This document shows positions 42,432 through 51,872 of a DNA stretch of 56,945 bases, piece by piece. The stretch is from Actinotignum schaalii. Lineage in GTDB: Bacteria > Actinomycetota > Actinomycetes > Actinomycetales > Actinomycetaceae. Under the pieces are notes generated by a model. It worked only from the letters and a program-made list of their open reading frames with translations, did not search any database and was not told where the DNA came from. A program made the position numbers and the translations under genes. The first letter of the stretch is position 1, and every line of letters begins with the position of its first letter. The stretch is from assembly GCF_028864145.1 (NCBI RefSeq), contig NZ_JARBHJ010000009.1, forward strand, positions 1-56,945, in the 5' to 3' direction.

Positions 42432-45400
42432 CTAGTCCCGGTGCTCGTTACCGTACAAAAGCACCGCTTCGCTCACCCGAGCTTGGGAATCCGGGCTGAG
42501 CCGCAAGAGGCTGAATTCTTTGAGAATACGGCGCACGAAATCCTCATCAGGGTATTCGCCCCACCGGTATTCTCCCGGATACTTGTCAACCAATACGCGC
42601 GCCATATTATAGATTTCGCGCAGTGGAATCTCGTTGATGCCTCGGCCGGGATAGGGCCGGTAGTAATGCCAATTCTCCGGGTAGACATCCTCAGGCCATA
42701 CAAATTCTTGGCCATCGGAATCATCAACGAAAATCTGATCTTGAGGGATGAACGTATCGAGTATTTTGTTAACCTTCTCGGAAGTTCGTTGCCGCCCGAA
42801 CCTCTTAACAATCGCTACCCGCAAGGACTGCAGAGGAAGCGGTGCACTCTCTTCGATCATCTCCCGCACAGCTTCGCGAACTTCGGCTGTTCGCGCGGTA
42901 GACATGGGGAATTCCAGCTCCTCCCGACTCCCCAAGAGCGACGTGTCCGGGAGAGATAACGGTGCTGGGCATGGCGGAATATCGGTACCCCAGTCATCAA
43001 CGCTCGCGCTTATGTGACGGACAGATTCTCCGGGTTTCGTGCCGTGTTTTTCCCAGGCTTCCCCAAAACGCCAGCGTTCCTCAGAAGTATTAGTGGGATT
43101 TTCCGGGGTGGCTGGTTTGAGAGCGACCCGAATTGTACTTCGCTTCGGTTGCGGGGCAGATTGCGGGGTTGCTTGCGGATCCTCCTGGGTGCCGTGCTGC
43201 GCTGGCTCAGCCGCACGTTTCGCTTTTGTGTGCGTGCTGCGCTGCGCCGAGGGGACTTCGCGCCAGGTGAGGGCCGGTTCAGCATCCGGGTCCTGGTGGG
43301 CGCTTACTGACTTTTGGCCGGCGCTCACTGGAGTGCGGCTGCCTTCCGGGGCCGAGGTGAACTCCGGCTTCGGAGTAAGTTTCGCGCTTCGAGTCAGCTC
43401 ATCGCCGGGCACGGCATCGCTATCCGCTGCTGCCTGGCGGGCGAGTTTGGCTTTGCGGCCGGCCAGCTTCTTCGCGGCCCGCTCCTGGCGTTTTTCGGCC
43501 TTCCGTTTCTCTGCCTCGTACCGTTCCCTGGCTGCCCGCGCCGAAGCATCAATACGGTCAATAACCCCGGCCGCATCGCGACGCAGCTCCGGAAGCCACA
43601 CTCGTTCCACCGCGAGCCACCCCATCATGGAGGTGAGAAGCTGCGGAGTGATATCCCGATCAGTCACGGTGGGGAGCGAACTCCACTTTTCATCATCGAA
43701 CATGACAGCCAGAAGCCATACCTTGCTCCCCGGTTCACGCACCACGATATCGAGGGTGTAACTCGAGAGGCCGTAATCGGCCTCCACTTCCCAGCCGCGC
43801 TCGCGCAGTTCGTGCATGAGTCGGTCACGGACCGGGCTGTCATTAATGCTCAGGGCGCGGGGAAGTGCGGAACTCCCTTCCACATCCGGATCCACCGGTG
43901 CGGTAGCTGCGCCGTCGTTCTGAGTACGCGCGCGGGCCCGCAGCATATATTCACGCAAGTCCTGCATTCCGCGCGAGCGGGTGCGATTGAGGTCGATGTC
44001 TTCCGGATCGAAAGAAGTGACCACCAGCACCTCGCTGCGGGCCCGGGTAATGGCAACGTTGAAACGGCGCTCGCCGCCCTCGCGGCTGAGCGGCCCGAAA
44101 TTGAGAGGAAGAGGGCCGCCCGGTTCGCGCGGTGAAAATGCGGTGGAGAAAATAATGACATCGCGTTCGTCGCCCTGAACGTTTTCGAGGTTCTTGACGA
44201 AAAGCGGATCCTTTTCCTGTTCCATTGCGGCACGGATAAGAGGATCGCGCGAATCTTCCAGCAAGTCCAGGATGAGGTTGCGCTGCTGGATATTGAAGGT
44301 GACGACTCCGATCGACTGGTGCGCCAATGCCGGGGAATTGAGGCGCCGGTGAATATCACGCACAATTTCTTCGGCTTCCACCCGATTCGTTCGGAAAGTG
44401 GCACCGCGGCTGCGGTCGAATACTCCATCCACGCGCCGCATACTCACGCCTGCCCCGCCAAAAAGTGCCGCGTTACCGGGCGAGGGGAAACTGGAGAGTT
44501 TGCCTTCGTAATAGGCCTCATTAGAGAAGGCAATGAGGGATTCATCCCGGGAACGGTAGTGCCAGGACAGCCATAGCCGCGGCAGGCCGGACTCGACCGC
44601 CTCGGAAAGAATCGATTCCAGATCACTGACCACCGTCTCCACGAGGGGTCGATCCGGATCGTCCAGGTCCTCATCATCACCGCTGAACGGGCCGGTTTTC
44701 CCGAATCGCGTAGGCGGCATCTGCCGGCTATCCCCGGAGATAATAACCGCTTTGGCGCGGCCGATGGCCCCCATTGCCTGATCAACGGTAATTTGGCTCG
44801 CCTCATCAAAAATGACGACGTCGAAAACTACGGCAGTCGGATCCACGAACGTGGCAAGCGATGCCGGGCTAGCAAAGAAACAGGGCGTGGCTTCCAGGAT
44901 CTCCTCGGTGAATTCTTCGAGCAGTGAGCGGAAACTGCGCGCTCCGCGTTTGCGATCCAGGTTACGCCGCAGAGTTCCCACTTTCCCGTGGAGTTCCCCG
45001 GGGCGGAACGAACGCCGCGCCATAAGGGTAGCCGGTAGCGCTTGGGTGGCTTCACCCTGGATCGCGGCGAAAGCTTCCTGGAGGCGAGTGAGATCCGAAC
45101 TATTTTGTTCCGAAAGGGAAATATGACCGCTGAAAGCCCGCATGCGCTCTTCCGCGCTGGTGGAGGCCACCCCGCGGCGGAAGGCGAGGGAGATATCACG
45201 GTCGGGAACCTCACCCATTTCGATTTGGTGCTGGAATTCTTCCAGGCCGTTCTCACGCAAGATCGCGGTGGCACGGCGCCATTCAACCGCGGCAGCCAGG
45301 GAATCACGCCCGGCTGCTGACCAGCGCGGATACCATTCTTTAAAAACGCTCATCCACCGCTTCTCCGAGGGGAGTTGCAGATCGGCGGCATTCACCCAGG

Positions 45401-48400
45401 AATTCCAGGTGGTGCTGATGATGTCGAGCGCAGCGCGAGCATCATCCAGGCTGCCGGCGCGGCGGGTTAACTCCACCAGGGCGGGGAAACGGGTAGAAAG
45501 CTCCAAAGAACGCTGGAGAGAATCCGCGGCCTCCGCGAGAGCTGCCGGAGCACTCGGGTCGCTGAGAGCCACACTCACGCGCTGGCGAGCTCCCGGGATA
45601 TTCTCTAGTTCGGTCTCCAGATCAGCTAAGGCACGGCGCATATAGCTCAGCCGGCCGAGCGCGGCCCGGACTGCGTCAGGGGAGTGCTTGCCTTCAACAT
45701 CCGGTTCCCTCCCGGCGGGCAGCGCCGGAATAAGGGCCGAACGGTACGCCGCCAGGCGCTTCTTCTTCCCGAAGAAGCCGCCTTCCGCGAGCTCAGCAAG
45801 CGCGCGGCTAAGTGCGGAGGTATCGCCGTACGCGAAGAACGTGGGAGAGAAAATCTCAGTGAAAAACTCCAGTTCGGGAGCGAGCCGGGAAAGCTTATCG
45901 GCAACCGTCGCGATTTTCCACGTGGAGGAAGCCAGCTGCCGGGCCTCATCCGGATCTAAAAGGGGTGATGTTCCATCAAGTGCCTTACGTACGTCCCCGA
46001 GTGGAACACTTTCGAGGGTATCGGCCAGTTCCGGGTACTTCTCGCATTGCGCGGCCATGCTCGCGAGCCCGTCGAAAGCATGCATAAGCTCAGGTACCGG
46101 GGCGTGATACGGGCCCACCAGTCGCCAGGCGGACATCGCGGATAGATCGGTACTGCGTGCTCGCACCGCGATATTGGGCAGCGCTTCATCAATAGCGGCA
46201 ATGGTTACCCGCGCATTCGGAGCGGTGACGAAGCGTTGCGGAACTACCGCGACCGCTCCCTCACCAAGATCGAGAGACGCGGTGACGGCCGACCAGAGAG
46301 AATGCCCGGCCGCATTCATTCCGTGCACGAGCGCCGGGTAGGCCGCGAGCGGTTCTAGACGGGAACGCAACAGTGCCCGCGCATTATCCCAGCGGTGCAT
46401 ATCGTAATGAACACTCGCGTCAATCGCACCGCGCAATTGATCCCGAATCGCCTGGGGGCGTTGCTCCCCACCGTGTAAATCAAGAATAAAAGGTGCCAGG
46501 CCAATGCGTTCCATGCGTGTTTTGACGACGTCGAGCGCGGCCTGCTTCTCAGCGACGAATAGTACCCGTTTCCCCTGTTCCAGGAGATGGGCCAGGATAT
46601 TCGTGATGGTTTGGGATTTTCCGGTTCCCGGAGGCCCCTCCACCACGAAGCTATATCCCTTGCCGGCAGCCGATACCACGCGCATCTGCGCACCATCCGC
46701 GGGAATAGGAAGATTGAGTTCCGCCTCGTTCGGGGTAATCTGCTCAATCGGTGGGAGGTCACTCGGTTCCACGAAGCTTTCCCCGGGATGCAGCGTCAAG
46801 TGTTCAAATACCGGAGATTCCATGAAAATATCCCAGTGATCGCGCAGATCCCGCCACATTCCGAACGTGGAGAATTTTGCGATACCTAGGTAGACATCCC
46901 GAGTCACCGTAAAGGGAAGATTCTCGCGCACCAGCGCGGCGGAAATCTCACGGAGCGCGTAGTCAATATCAAGACCGGAAGCATCAAGTTTCGGCTCCGA
47001 AAGCGCGGTGATATGCACGCCGTGTTCCTGATGGAGCCACTCCACCAGAGAATGATTGGGGGTGGCCTCGGCGCTGTTATCGGCTTGGATCGTGAAACGA
47101 GAACGGCCCGAACCGCCCCCCAGCCGTACCGGGAGGAGGAAAAGTGGTGCGCTGGCATCTTTCCCGTTTTTACTCGTGTAGCGCATCGTTCCGAGCATGA
47201 GATAAAGATTGGCTGAGCCGGTTTCCTCCGCCAGCGTTTTCGTGGTACGAGCCAAGTTCTTAAAGAACTCGGTGTAGCGGTACTCCGTTACGTGCCCGAA
47301 TAGGATGCCGCGCTCGCTCAGTTCATCGCTCACCTCGGCATCGGATAAATCACTCACGTCCGTGGTTCCGCGCAGGAAACGATTATCGGAAAGATCATCC
47401 TGAGCGCGCATCGTAATACGATCCCCGCTGGAGATACGATCGTCGATATCCGCCAGCATTCCAGCCCGGACCTCAAATTCCAGAACTTCCTTGGCCGGTT
47501 TGATATTGAGGAGGCGGTTGCGCAAGGTGAGATCCAATAGCTCACGCTTCCAGCGCTGCACCCGGGCCGGGGCCGCATCGCTGGTATCCAAAGTGAGATA
47601 GTCCGCGGAATCTTCTCCGGTCAACTGCTGTGCCAGTTTCCCGGCAGCTCGAATAGCCGCGGCGGGGGAATGTGCGTGAGGAGCAGGCGTGGCGGCCTCG
47701 GCTGTGGCGGAGGCGTCCGGCAGGGCGGCCGCCGGCGGGGCTTGAGTGGGAAGCGGGCGCAGGCCGTCTCTGTGCGATTCCACCAGACCGATGAGAGCAA
47801 GAACAGTACCGTCTGTCAGCTTCGCCTTGGTGCGATTGAGGTTATCCGGGAAGCTGAGTGCGGCGTCGTAAAAAGCAGCATCCAAGGCAAGAACCGCACC
47901 GGAGCGTAAATAATTATTGATGGAGGCCGGTTCGGTAATAACCGGTTCACGCAGGCCGTCCTCCGTGCTCGCAATACCCACGAGGGCGTGCCCCGGCACC
48001 AAAATAATCACGGGGAGTAGCCCGCAGGATTGTGCCAGGGCCGCATACGTAAGAACGAGGTCTATGCAGGTCCCCGCTTTCGCGGTGAGAACCTCCTCCG
48101 TAGTGCGGATGCGCTGACCGGTATTTTCGAAAGAAGCGGGCGGAGTGACGTAACGGATATCTTCAGCCGCTAAAACCGCGTACACAGCCGACATAATTTG
48201 AAGCACCCGTTCGATACCGGCCTGGTAGCCCTGCACGGAAGCATCACCGGTGGCTTCCTTAAGCAAATCGGAAACCTTGCGTACCACCGCGGGAATTTGC
48301 GGGGCATTGGGCTGCGCAAAAGCTGCCAGGGACTCAAAATATGCCGGAGCGTGGAACCACTCATTCGGAGCGAGGATACGTATATCGGTCCGGGCATACC

Positions 48401-48785
48401 CGGAAGCGGAACTCCCCTCGGTACGCAGGTGCGCTTCAAGGGTGCCCGGTTGGGATTCGGTGGCCTGTAGCAGGGGATTGCTCGGGTCGAGACGGGTCTG
48501 CGCGAGGAAACGCGGTGCTACCGGGGTGGCTTTTCCGGGCCGGAGTTCAGGAAGGGGAACCGTAAGGTCAAAAAGCGAATCCGCGCCAATGCGAGCGGAA
48601 AGTTCCAGATGCGCCTGCTCGCTCGCCTCGCTATCCGAAACGTTGGTAACAAGAATGTTTTTGATAACGGGAACCTGGTTATGGGCAAGCGCCCAGCCAG
48701 TTTTCCCGGCGTAGGAGATCTCAACGCGAAGGATTCCGGATTCCACAACAAGAACGTCGACTCCCTCAGATCCCACTCCGCTCAT
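42432..48785 (-). CDS. DUF4011-helicase-nuclease-DUF3320 protein (Hhe-like defence candidate)
   Basis: 2117 residues from ATG 48785. Order of parts: a transglutaminase-like domain (about 190-330) with Cys240 in KAGTCIDLVLTYAALAQ and His266 in PGHALVGI; DUF4011 (about 405-690, RELLDLTLRNRLLNIKPAKE); and an SF1 helicase. The helicase has Walker A VEGPPGTGKSQT (about 715-726), a long insertion, Walker B VIFDEASQI (about 1325), GDSRQMPPTRF, and motif VI FNVAITRARSEVLVV (about 1575). A Vsr/PDDEXK-like nuclease domain (about 1650-1740, YTLDIVVREPG...LLAVMFDDEKW) has weak active-site residues. A charged linker and a DUF3320 domain (ERWRFGEAWEKHGTKPGES) precede a C-terminal part ending LRLSPDSQARVSEAV. 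This architecture is known from single-gene anti-phage systems. The start is uncertain: the frame opens at TTG 48932, and ATG 48785 has only AGCGGGA next to it. Confidence 0.85.
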   Translation of the reverse strand: MSGVGSEGVDVLVVESGILRVEISYAGKTGWALAHNQVPVIKNILVTNVSDSEASEQAHLELSARIGADSLFDLTVPLPELRPGKATPVAPRFLAQTRLDPSNPLLQATESQPGTLEAHLRTEGSSASGYARTDIRILAPNEWFHAPAYFESLAAFAQPNAPQIPAVVRKVSDLLKEATGDASVQGYQAGIERVLQIMSAVYAVLAAEDIRYVTPPASFENTGQRIRTTEEVLTAKAGTCIDLVLTYAALAQSCGLLPVIILVPGHALVGIASTEDGLREPVITEPASINNYLRSGAVLALDAAFYDAALSFPDNLNRTKAKLTDGTVLALIGLVESHRDGLRPLPTQAPPAAALPDASATAEAATPAPHAHSPAAAIRAAGKLAQQLTGEDSADYLTLDTSDAAPARVQRWKRELLDLTLRNRLLNIKPAKEVLEFEVRAGMLADIDDRISSGDRITMRAQDDLSDNRFLRGTTDVSDLSDAEVSDELSERGILFGHVTEYRYTEFFKNLARTTKTLAEETGSANLYLMLGTMRYTSKNGKDASAPLFLLPVRLGGGSGRSRFTIQADNSAEATPNHSLVEWLHQEHGVHITALSEPKLDASGLDIDYALREISAALVRENLPFTVTRDVYLGIAKFSTFGMWRDLRDHWDIFMESPVFEHLTLHPGESFVEPSDLPPIEQITPNEAELNLPIPADGAQMRVVSAAGKGYSFVVEGPPGTGKSQTITNILAHLLEQGKRVLFVAEKQAALDVVKTRMERIGLAPFILDLHGGEQRPQAIRDQLRGAIDASVHYDMHRWDNARALLRSRLEPLAAYPALVHGMNAAGHSLWSAVTASLDLGEGAVAVVPQRFVTAPNARVTIAAIDEALPNIAVRARSTDLSAMSAWRLVGPYHAPVPELMHAFDGLASMAAQCEKYPELADTLESVPLGDVRKALDGTSPLLDPDEARQLASSTWKIATVADKLSRLAPELEFFTEIFSPTFFAYGDTSALSRALAELAEGGFFGKKKRLAAYRSALIPALPAGREPDVEGKHSPDAVRAALGRLSYMRRALADLETELENIPGARQRVSVALSDPSAPAALAEAADSLQRSLELSTRFPALVELTRRAGSLDDARAALDIISTTWNSWVNAADLQLPSEKRWMSVFKEWYPRWSAAGRDSLAAAVEWRRATAILRENGLEEFQHQIEMGEVPDRDISLAFRRGVASTSAEERMRAFSGHISLSEQNSSDLTRLQEAFAAIQGEATQALPATLMARRSFRPGELHGKVGTLRRNLDRKRGARSFRSLLEEFTEEILEATPCFFASPASLATFVDPTAVVFDVVIFDEASQITVDQAMGAIGRAKAVIISGDSRQMPPTRFGKTGPFSGDDEDLDDPDRPLVETVVSDLESILSEAVESGLPRLWLSWHYRSRDESLIAFSNEAYYEGKLSSFPSPGNAALFGGAGVSMRRVDGVFDRSRGATFRTNRVEAEEIVRDIHRRLNSPALAHQSIGVVTFNIQQRNLILDLLEDSRDPLIRAAMEQEKDPLFVKNLENVQGDERDVIIFSTAFSPREPGGPLPLNFGPLSREGGERRFNVAITRARSEVLVVTSFDPEDIDLNRTRSRGMQDLREYMLRARARTQNDGAATAPVDPDVEGSSALPRALSINDSPVRDRLMHELRERGWEVEADYGLSSYTLDIVVREPGSKVWLLAVMFDDEKWSSLPTVTDRDITPQLLTSMMGWLAVERVWLPELRRDAAGVIDRIDASARAARERYEAEKRKAEKRQERAAKKLAGRKAKLARQAAADSDAVPGDELTRSAKLTPKPEFTSAPEGSRTPVSAGQKSVSAHQDPDAEPALTWREVPSAQRSTHTKAKRAAEPAQHGTQEDPQATPQSAPQPKRSTIRVALKPATPENPTNTSEERWRFGEAWEKHGTKPGESVRHISASVDDWGTDIPPCPAPLSLPDTSLLGSREELEFPMSTARTAEVREAVREMIEESAPLPLQSLRVAIVKRFGRQRTSEKVNKILDTFIPQDQIFVDDSDGQEFVWPEDVYPENWHYYRPYPGRGINEIPLREIYNMARVLVDKYPGEYRWGEYPDEDFVRRILKEFSLLRLSPDSQARVSEAVLLYGNEHRD

Positions 48786-49094
48786 TCCCGCTAGTGCCTT
48801 TCCGTACGGTGTTTCCTGCGCCGCGTCCTCATTGGCAATCGGCGATATTTTCGACAGTCCACCCGATATGTTACTCCGTATCGCTCCCGGGCAGGCGGGT
48901 ATTTTAGTCCGCGGAACGATGCGCGCGTCCAATATGTGAACAATGCGTCTCAGAATCTGGAATTTACATTAGTCTCCAGAGTGCGCGGTTTCCCGGCGCG
49001 GTAGGCGCCGGGCGGCGTCGTACTAGAAACGAACTCCGCGTGAAGGTTTCACTCGGAAACGGAACCACCCACGGCAGAAGAGAAGGAGGCCCGC
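48786..49094. other. Divergent intergenic region, DUF4011 gene / YrdC gene
   Basis: No gene is recognised. Part of it may be coding if the helicase protein starts at TTG 48932. CCCGGCGC/GCGCCGGG (48992-49012) is a perfect 8-bp stem with a 5-base loop, followed at once by a GGCGTCGTAC motif (49014-49023). Promoters for both genes should lie here but no consensus pair is clear. Confidence 0.4.
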
Positions 49095-49880
49095 GTGGCT
49101 GAAGGATACGTGCACTGGAATGGCGAACTGAATACGGAAGCCACCCAGCTACTTCGCGCGGGCGGCGCCATGTGCGTGCTCCCCACCAAGGTTGGCTATA
49201 TTATCGCGACTACAGATTCGGCCGGTCTGGAACGGAAATTTGCGGTGAAGAACCGCAAGCGCAATAAGCCCGCCGTGGTGCTGTGTGGCTCCATGCAAGA
49301 GCTGGAAACCCTGGCGCAGCTGACTCCGGAAATCCGCGATTTTTACCAGAAGAACTGGGATAAAGATATCCTCATGGGCTGCATCCTGCCCTGGCGTGCC
49401 GAGGCTGCTGAAAAATACATTCCGGAAGAAGGCGAAGCCCGTAATCTGGTGCGCGACGGACGCGGAACCTCCTGTTTCGTGATTCGCTACGGTAGGGCTG
49501 CCGAGCAGATCGCCGCGGAGCTGTGGGAGAAGGATAAGAAGCTGGTCTTTGCCTCCTCGGCGAACCCTTCCGGGCGCGGGAACCGCGGCAAGGTGGAAGG
49601 GATCGGAACCGATATCGCCACCGAAGCGGACCTGGTGATCGAAGCCGATGACTACGTGACATCCATCCAGCCCGATGCCTCAGAAACCACGCGATGGGAG
49701 CAGGGGGTAATGGTGTCTTTCGTAGATGAATCCGGGAAACTGGTGCCCGAACAGAACGGGCAGCGCATGGTTGCCCCGGCGCCGGTACTTATCCGTAAGG
49801 GTGTGTACCTGGATCGGATTCTCCAGCTGCTTTCCGAATCATTCCTCAGCTGGGATTTCCGGCAGGGAGCATACTACTAA
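49095..49880 (+). CDS. YrdC/Sua5-domain protein (L-threonylcarbamoyladenylate synthase type)
   Basis: 261 residues. The YrdC fold has MCVLPTKVGYIIATTDSAGLERKFAVKNRKRNKPAVVL, the KxR nucleotide site, and the FASSANPSGRGNRGK motif. Members make threonylcarbamoyl-AMP for tRNA t6A. The family core is about 200 residues. This one has an extra 55 residues at the C-terminus (MVAPAPVLIRKGVYLDRILQLL) and a diverged KNRKRNKP, so it may be a paralogue rather than the housekeeping enzyme. GTG 49095 follows AGAAGGAGG. Confidence 0.8.
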   Translation: MAEGYVHWNGELNTEATQLLRAGGAMCVLPTKVGYIIATTDSAGLERKFAVKNRKRNKPAVVLCGSMQELETLAQLTPEIRDFYQKNWDKDILMGCILPWRAEAAEKYIPEEGEARNLVRDGRGTSCFVIRYGRAAEQIAAELWEKDKKLVFASSANPSGRGNRGKVEGIGTDIATEADLVIEADDYVTSIQPDASETTRWEQGVMVSFVDESGKLVPEQNGQRMVAPAPVLIRKGVYLDRILQLLSESFLSWDFRQGAYY

Positions 49881-49884
49881 GCCA

Positions 49885-50475
49885 CTAAAGAGCTTCGCGA
49901 ATCCCGAGCCACTGGTTCCACCCGTGGTGGAGCACCAGCCAGGCCATAAGCCCGTAACCGGCCTGGCGGGGCGTATAACCCCCGCTCAGGTCCATATCGG
50001 TATTCCACTGCTCGTGGTCAACCAGCGGGCTAAAAGTATCCACGAAGGGGAAACGGCGCCGCTCGGTCACATCCCGGTAGGCATTGGACAAATTGAGCTG
50101 CACATCGCGGGGCAGATCCGGGCGCGGGGGCGGGCCCACCACGAAGGGGCGCATCCGCATACGGTCCGCGGAATCCAGCAGATTCGCCAGGTGCAGGCGC
50201 GCCCGCGCCATGGTGCCCCCGCGCTCCAGATCGTGACTACCCAGCCCGATAACCAGGCGCGCCTCAATATCCGGTCCGGTACGCAAAGCAACTTCCCGCT
50301 CCCAGCGCTCCGCCATCTCCGAAATCGTTTCACCGGGCACAGCCAAAGTGAGGGGGAGAAGCGGAGGATCGGTGAGAGTGCGTGCCATAACGCGGCCCGT
50401 CCATCCGAGGGCCCGCGCATCGCCGTACCCGGCCACCAACTCATCGCCTATGAAGATGACACGTAAAGAATCCAC
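49885..50475 (-). CDS. SGNH/GDSL-like hydrolase with altered nucleophile
   Basis: 196 residues. The SGNH fold is visible: block I is FIGDELVAGYGDARALGW, block III LVIGLGSHDLERGG, and the C-terminal block FSPLVDHEQW. Block I reads GDE where the family has GDS, so the catalytic serine appears replaced by glutamate and esterase activity is doubtful. GTG 50475 was chosen because GGGAGGCAGCC precedes it; the longer frame from 50547 has none. It converges with the YrdC gene (4 bp between stops) and diverges from the CNNM/CorC pair. Confidence 0.7.
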   Translation of the reverse strand: MDSLRVIFIGDELVAGYGDARALGWTGRVMARTLTDPPLLPLTLAVPGETISEMAERWEREVALRTGPDIEARLVIGLGSHDLERGGTMARARLHLANLLDSADRMRMRPFVVGPPPRPDLPRDVQLNLSNAYRDVTERRRFPFVDTFSPLVDHEQWNTDMDLSGGYTPRQAGYGLMAWLVLHHGWNQWLGIREAL

Positions 50476-50570
50476 GGCTGCCTCCCTTGTTACTACGTAA
50501 ATCCTACCGTGCTCGCCGCGCGGGACGCGGGAATCGCTAGACTGCAAGAAGTACCTACCCTGGAGTTTAT

Positions 50571-51872
50571 GTGACCAACGCTCTTCTCTTACTTCTTGGC
50601 ATCCTCCTCACGCTGGGAACCGCGCTTTTTGTGGCCGCGGAATTCTCCCTGGTGGCCCTGGATCCTGCCGCGGTGGAATCACGCGCCGCTGAGGACCCGG
50701 CCGCCGCCAGTGTGGCCGGACGCCTCCACCACCTCTCCCTCTTCCTGTCCGCCTGCCAGGTGGGCATTACCATCACCACGATCCTGCTCGGCTACGTGGC
50801 TCAACAACCCCTCACGGAAATATTGACGGGCTGGCTCGGTGCGGCCGGGGTGGCACGTGCTGCGGCGGTTGCTATTGCCGCGGCCGCGGCCTTCCTCCTC
50901 GTCAATCTCTTCTCCATGCTCGTCGGGGAATTGGTGCCGAAAAATATGGCGCTGGCCGAACCTCTGCGCACCGCGGCCCGGGTGGGCGGGCCCCTGCACG
51001 CCTTCAGCGTGGTGTTCAAACCCGTGATCGTGTCTTTCAACGCCACCGCGAACTGGTTGCTGCGCCGCATGGGCGTGGAACCGGCCGATGAAATCTCCGG
51101 GGCGCGCTCGGGTCCGGAACTGGGTGCCCTGGTGCGCCAATCCGCGGCAGCAGGAACCCTGGAGCCCTCCACCGCACGCCTGCTGACCGCCTCCATCGGC
51201 GCGGGCGGGCTCACCGCCATCGATATTATGACCGACCGTGGCCGGGTGGAGTACCTGGAAGAAAGCGCCTCCGCCGCGGATGTGATCACCGCGGCGCGTA
51301 CCACCGGCTTCTCGCGATTCCCCGTGGTGGGTGAGGGCGGCCTCGATGACATCCGCGGATTCGCGCACCTGCGCCCCGCCGTGGCCATTCCCGCCGAACG
51401 GCGCGCGGAGGTGCCCGTTACTTCCTCCTCGGTGATGCGCGAAGCATTTGCGGTACCCGAAACGATGGAATTACCCGAGCTCCTCGTGGTGCTCCGAGAT
51501 ATCGGTGGCCAAACGGCCGTCGTCGTCGACGAATACGGCGGCACCTCCGGAATCGTGACGCTCGAGGACGCCGTGGAAGAAATCGTCGGCAATATTTCGG
51601 ACGAACACGACCGCCGCGGCGGAGGCGCGCGCCGCACCGCCCCGGGAACCTGGGTAGTGCCCGGATTGCTGCGCCCGGACGAAGCTTTCCGTATCTGCGG
51701 GGTGCGCCTGCCCGAAGACGGTCCCTACGAAACCCTCGGAGGGCTGATTATGGCCGAACTTGGCCGCATCCCCGTGGTGGGGGACACGGTGGAGGTCGAC
51801 GACGCCCAGCTGACCGTGCGCGCTATGGACGAGCGGCGCGTGGAAACGGTGGAGGTGAAAATCCATGAGTAA
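50571..51872 (+). CDS. CNNM/CorC-type membrane protein with CBS domains (1)
   Basis: 433 residues. The N-terminal DUF21/CNNM transmembrane domain (LLLLGILLTLGTALFVAAEFSLVAL; SMLVGELVPKNMALAEP) is followed by two CBS repeats (IDIMTDRGRV and VVVDEYGGTSGIVTLEDAVEEIVG). A C-terminal CorC_HlyC domain ends with VEVDDAQLTVRAMDERRVE. This family includes magnesium/cobalt efflux proteins and was once called hemolysin C. GTG 50571 follows CTGGAG. Its last 8 bp overlap the paralogue downstream, a common actinobacterial tandem pair. Confidence 0.9.
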   Translation: MTNALLLLLGILLTLGTALFVAAEFSLVALDPAAVESRAAEDPAAASVAGRLHHLSLFLSACQVGITITTILLGYVAQQPLTEILTGWLGAAGVARAAAVAIAAAAAFLLVNLFSMLVGELVPKNMALAEPLRTAARVGGPLHAFSVVFKPVIVSFNATANWLLRRMGVEPADEISGARSGPELGALVRQSAAAGTLEPSTARLLTASIGAGGLTAIDIMTDRGRVEYLEESASAADVITAARTTGFSRFPVVGEGGLDDIRGFAHLRPAVAIPAERRAEVPVTSSSVMREAFAVPETMELPELLVVLRDIGGQTAVVVDEYGGTSGIVTLEDAVEEIVGNISDEHDRRGGGARRTAPGTWVVPGLLRPDEAFRICGVRLPEDGPYETLGGLIMAELGRIPVVGDTVEVDDAQLTVRAMDERRVETVEVKIHE

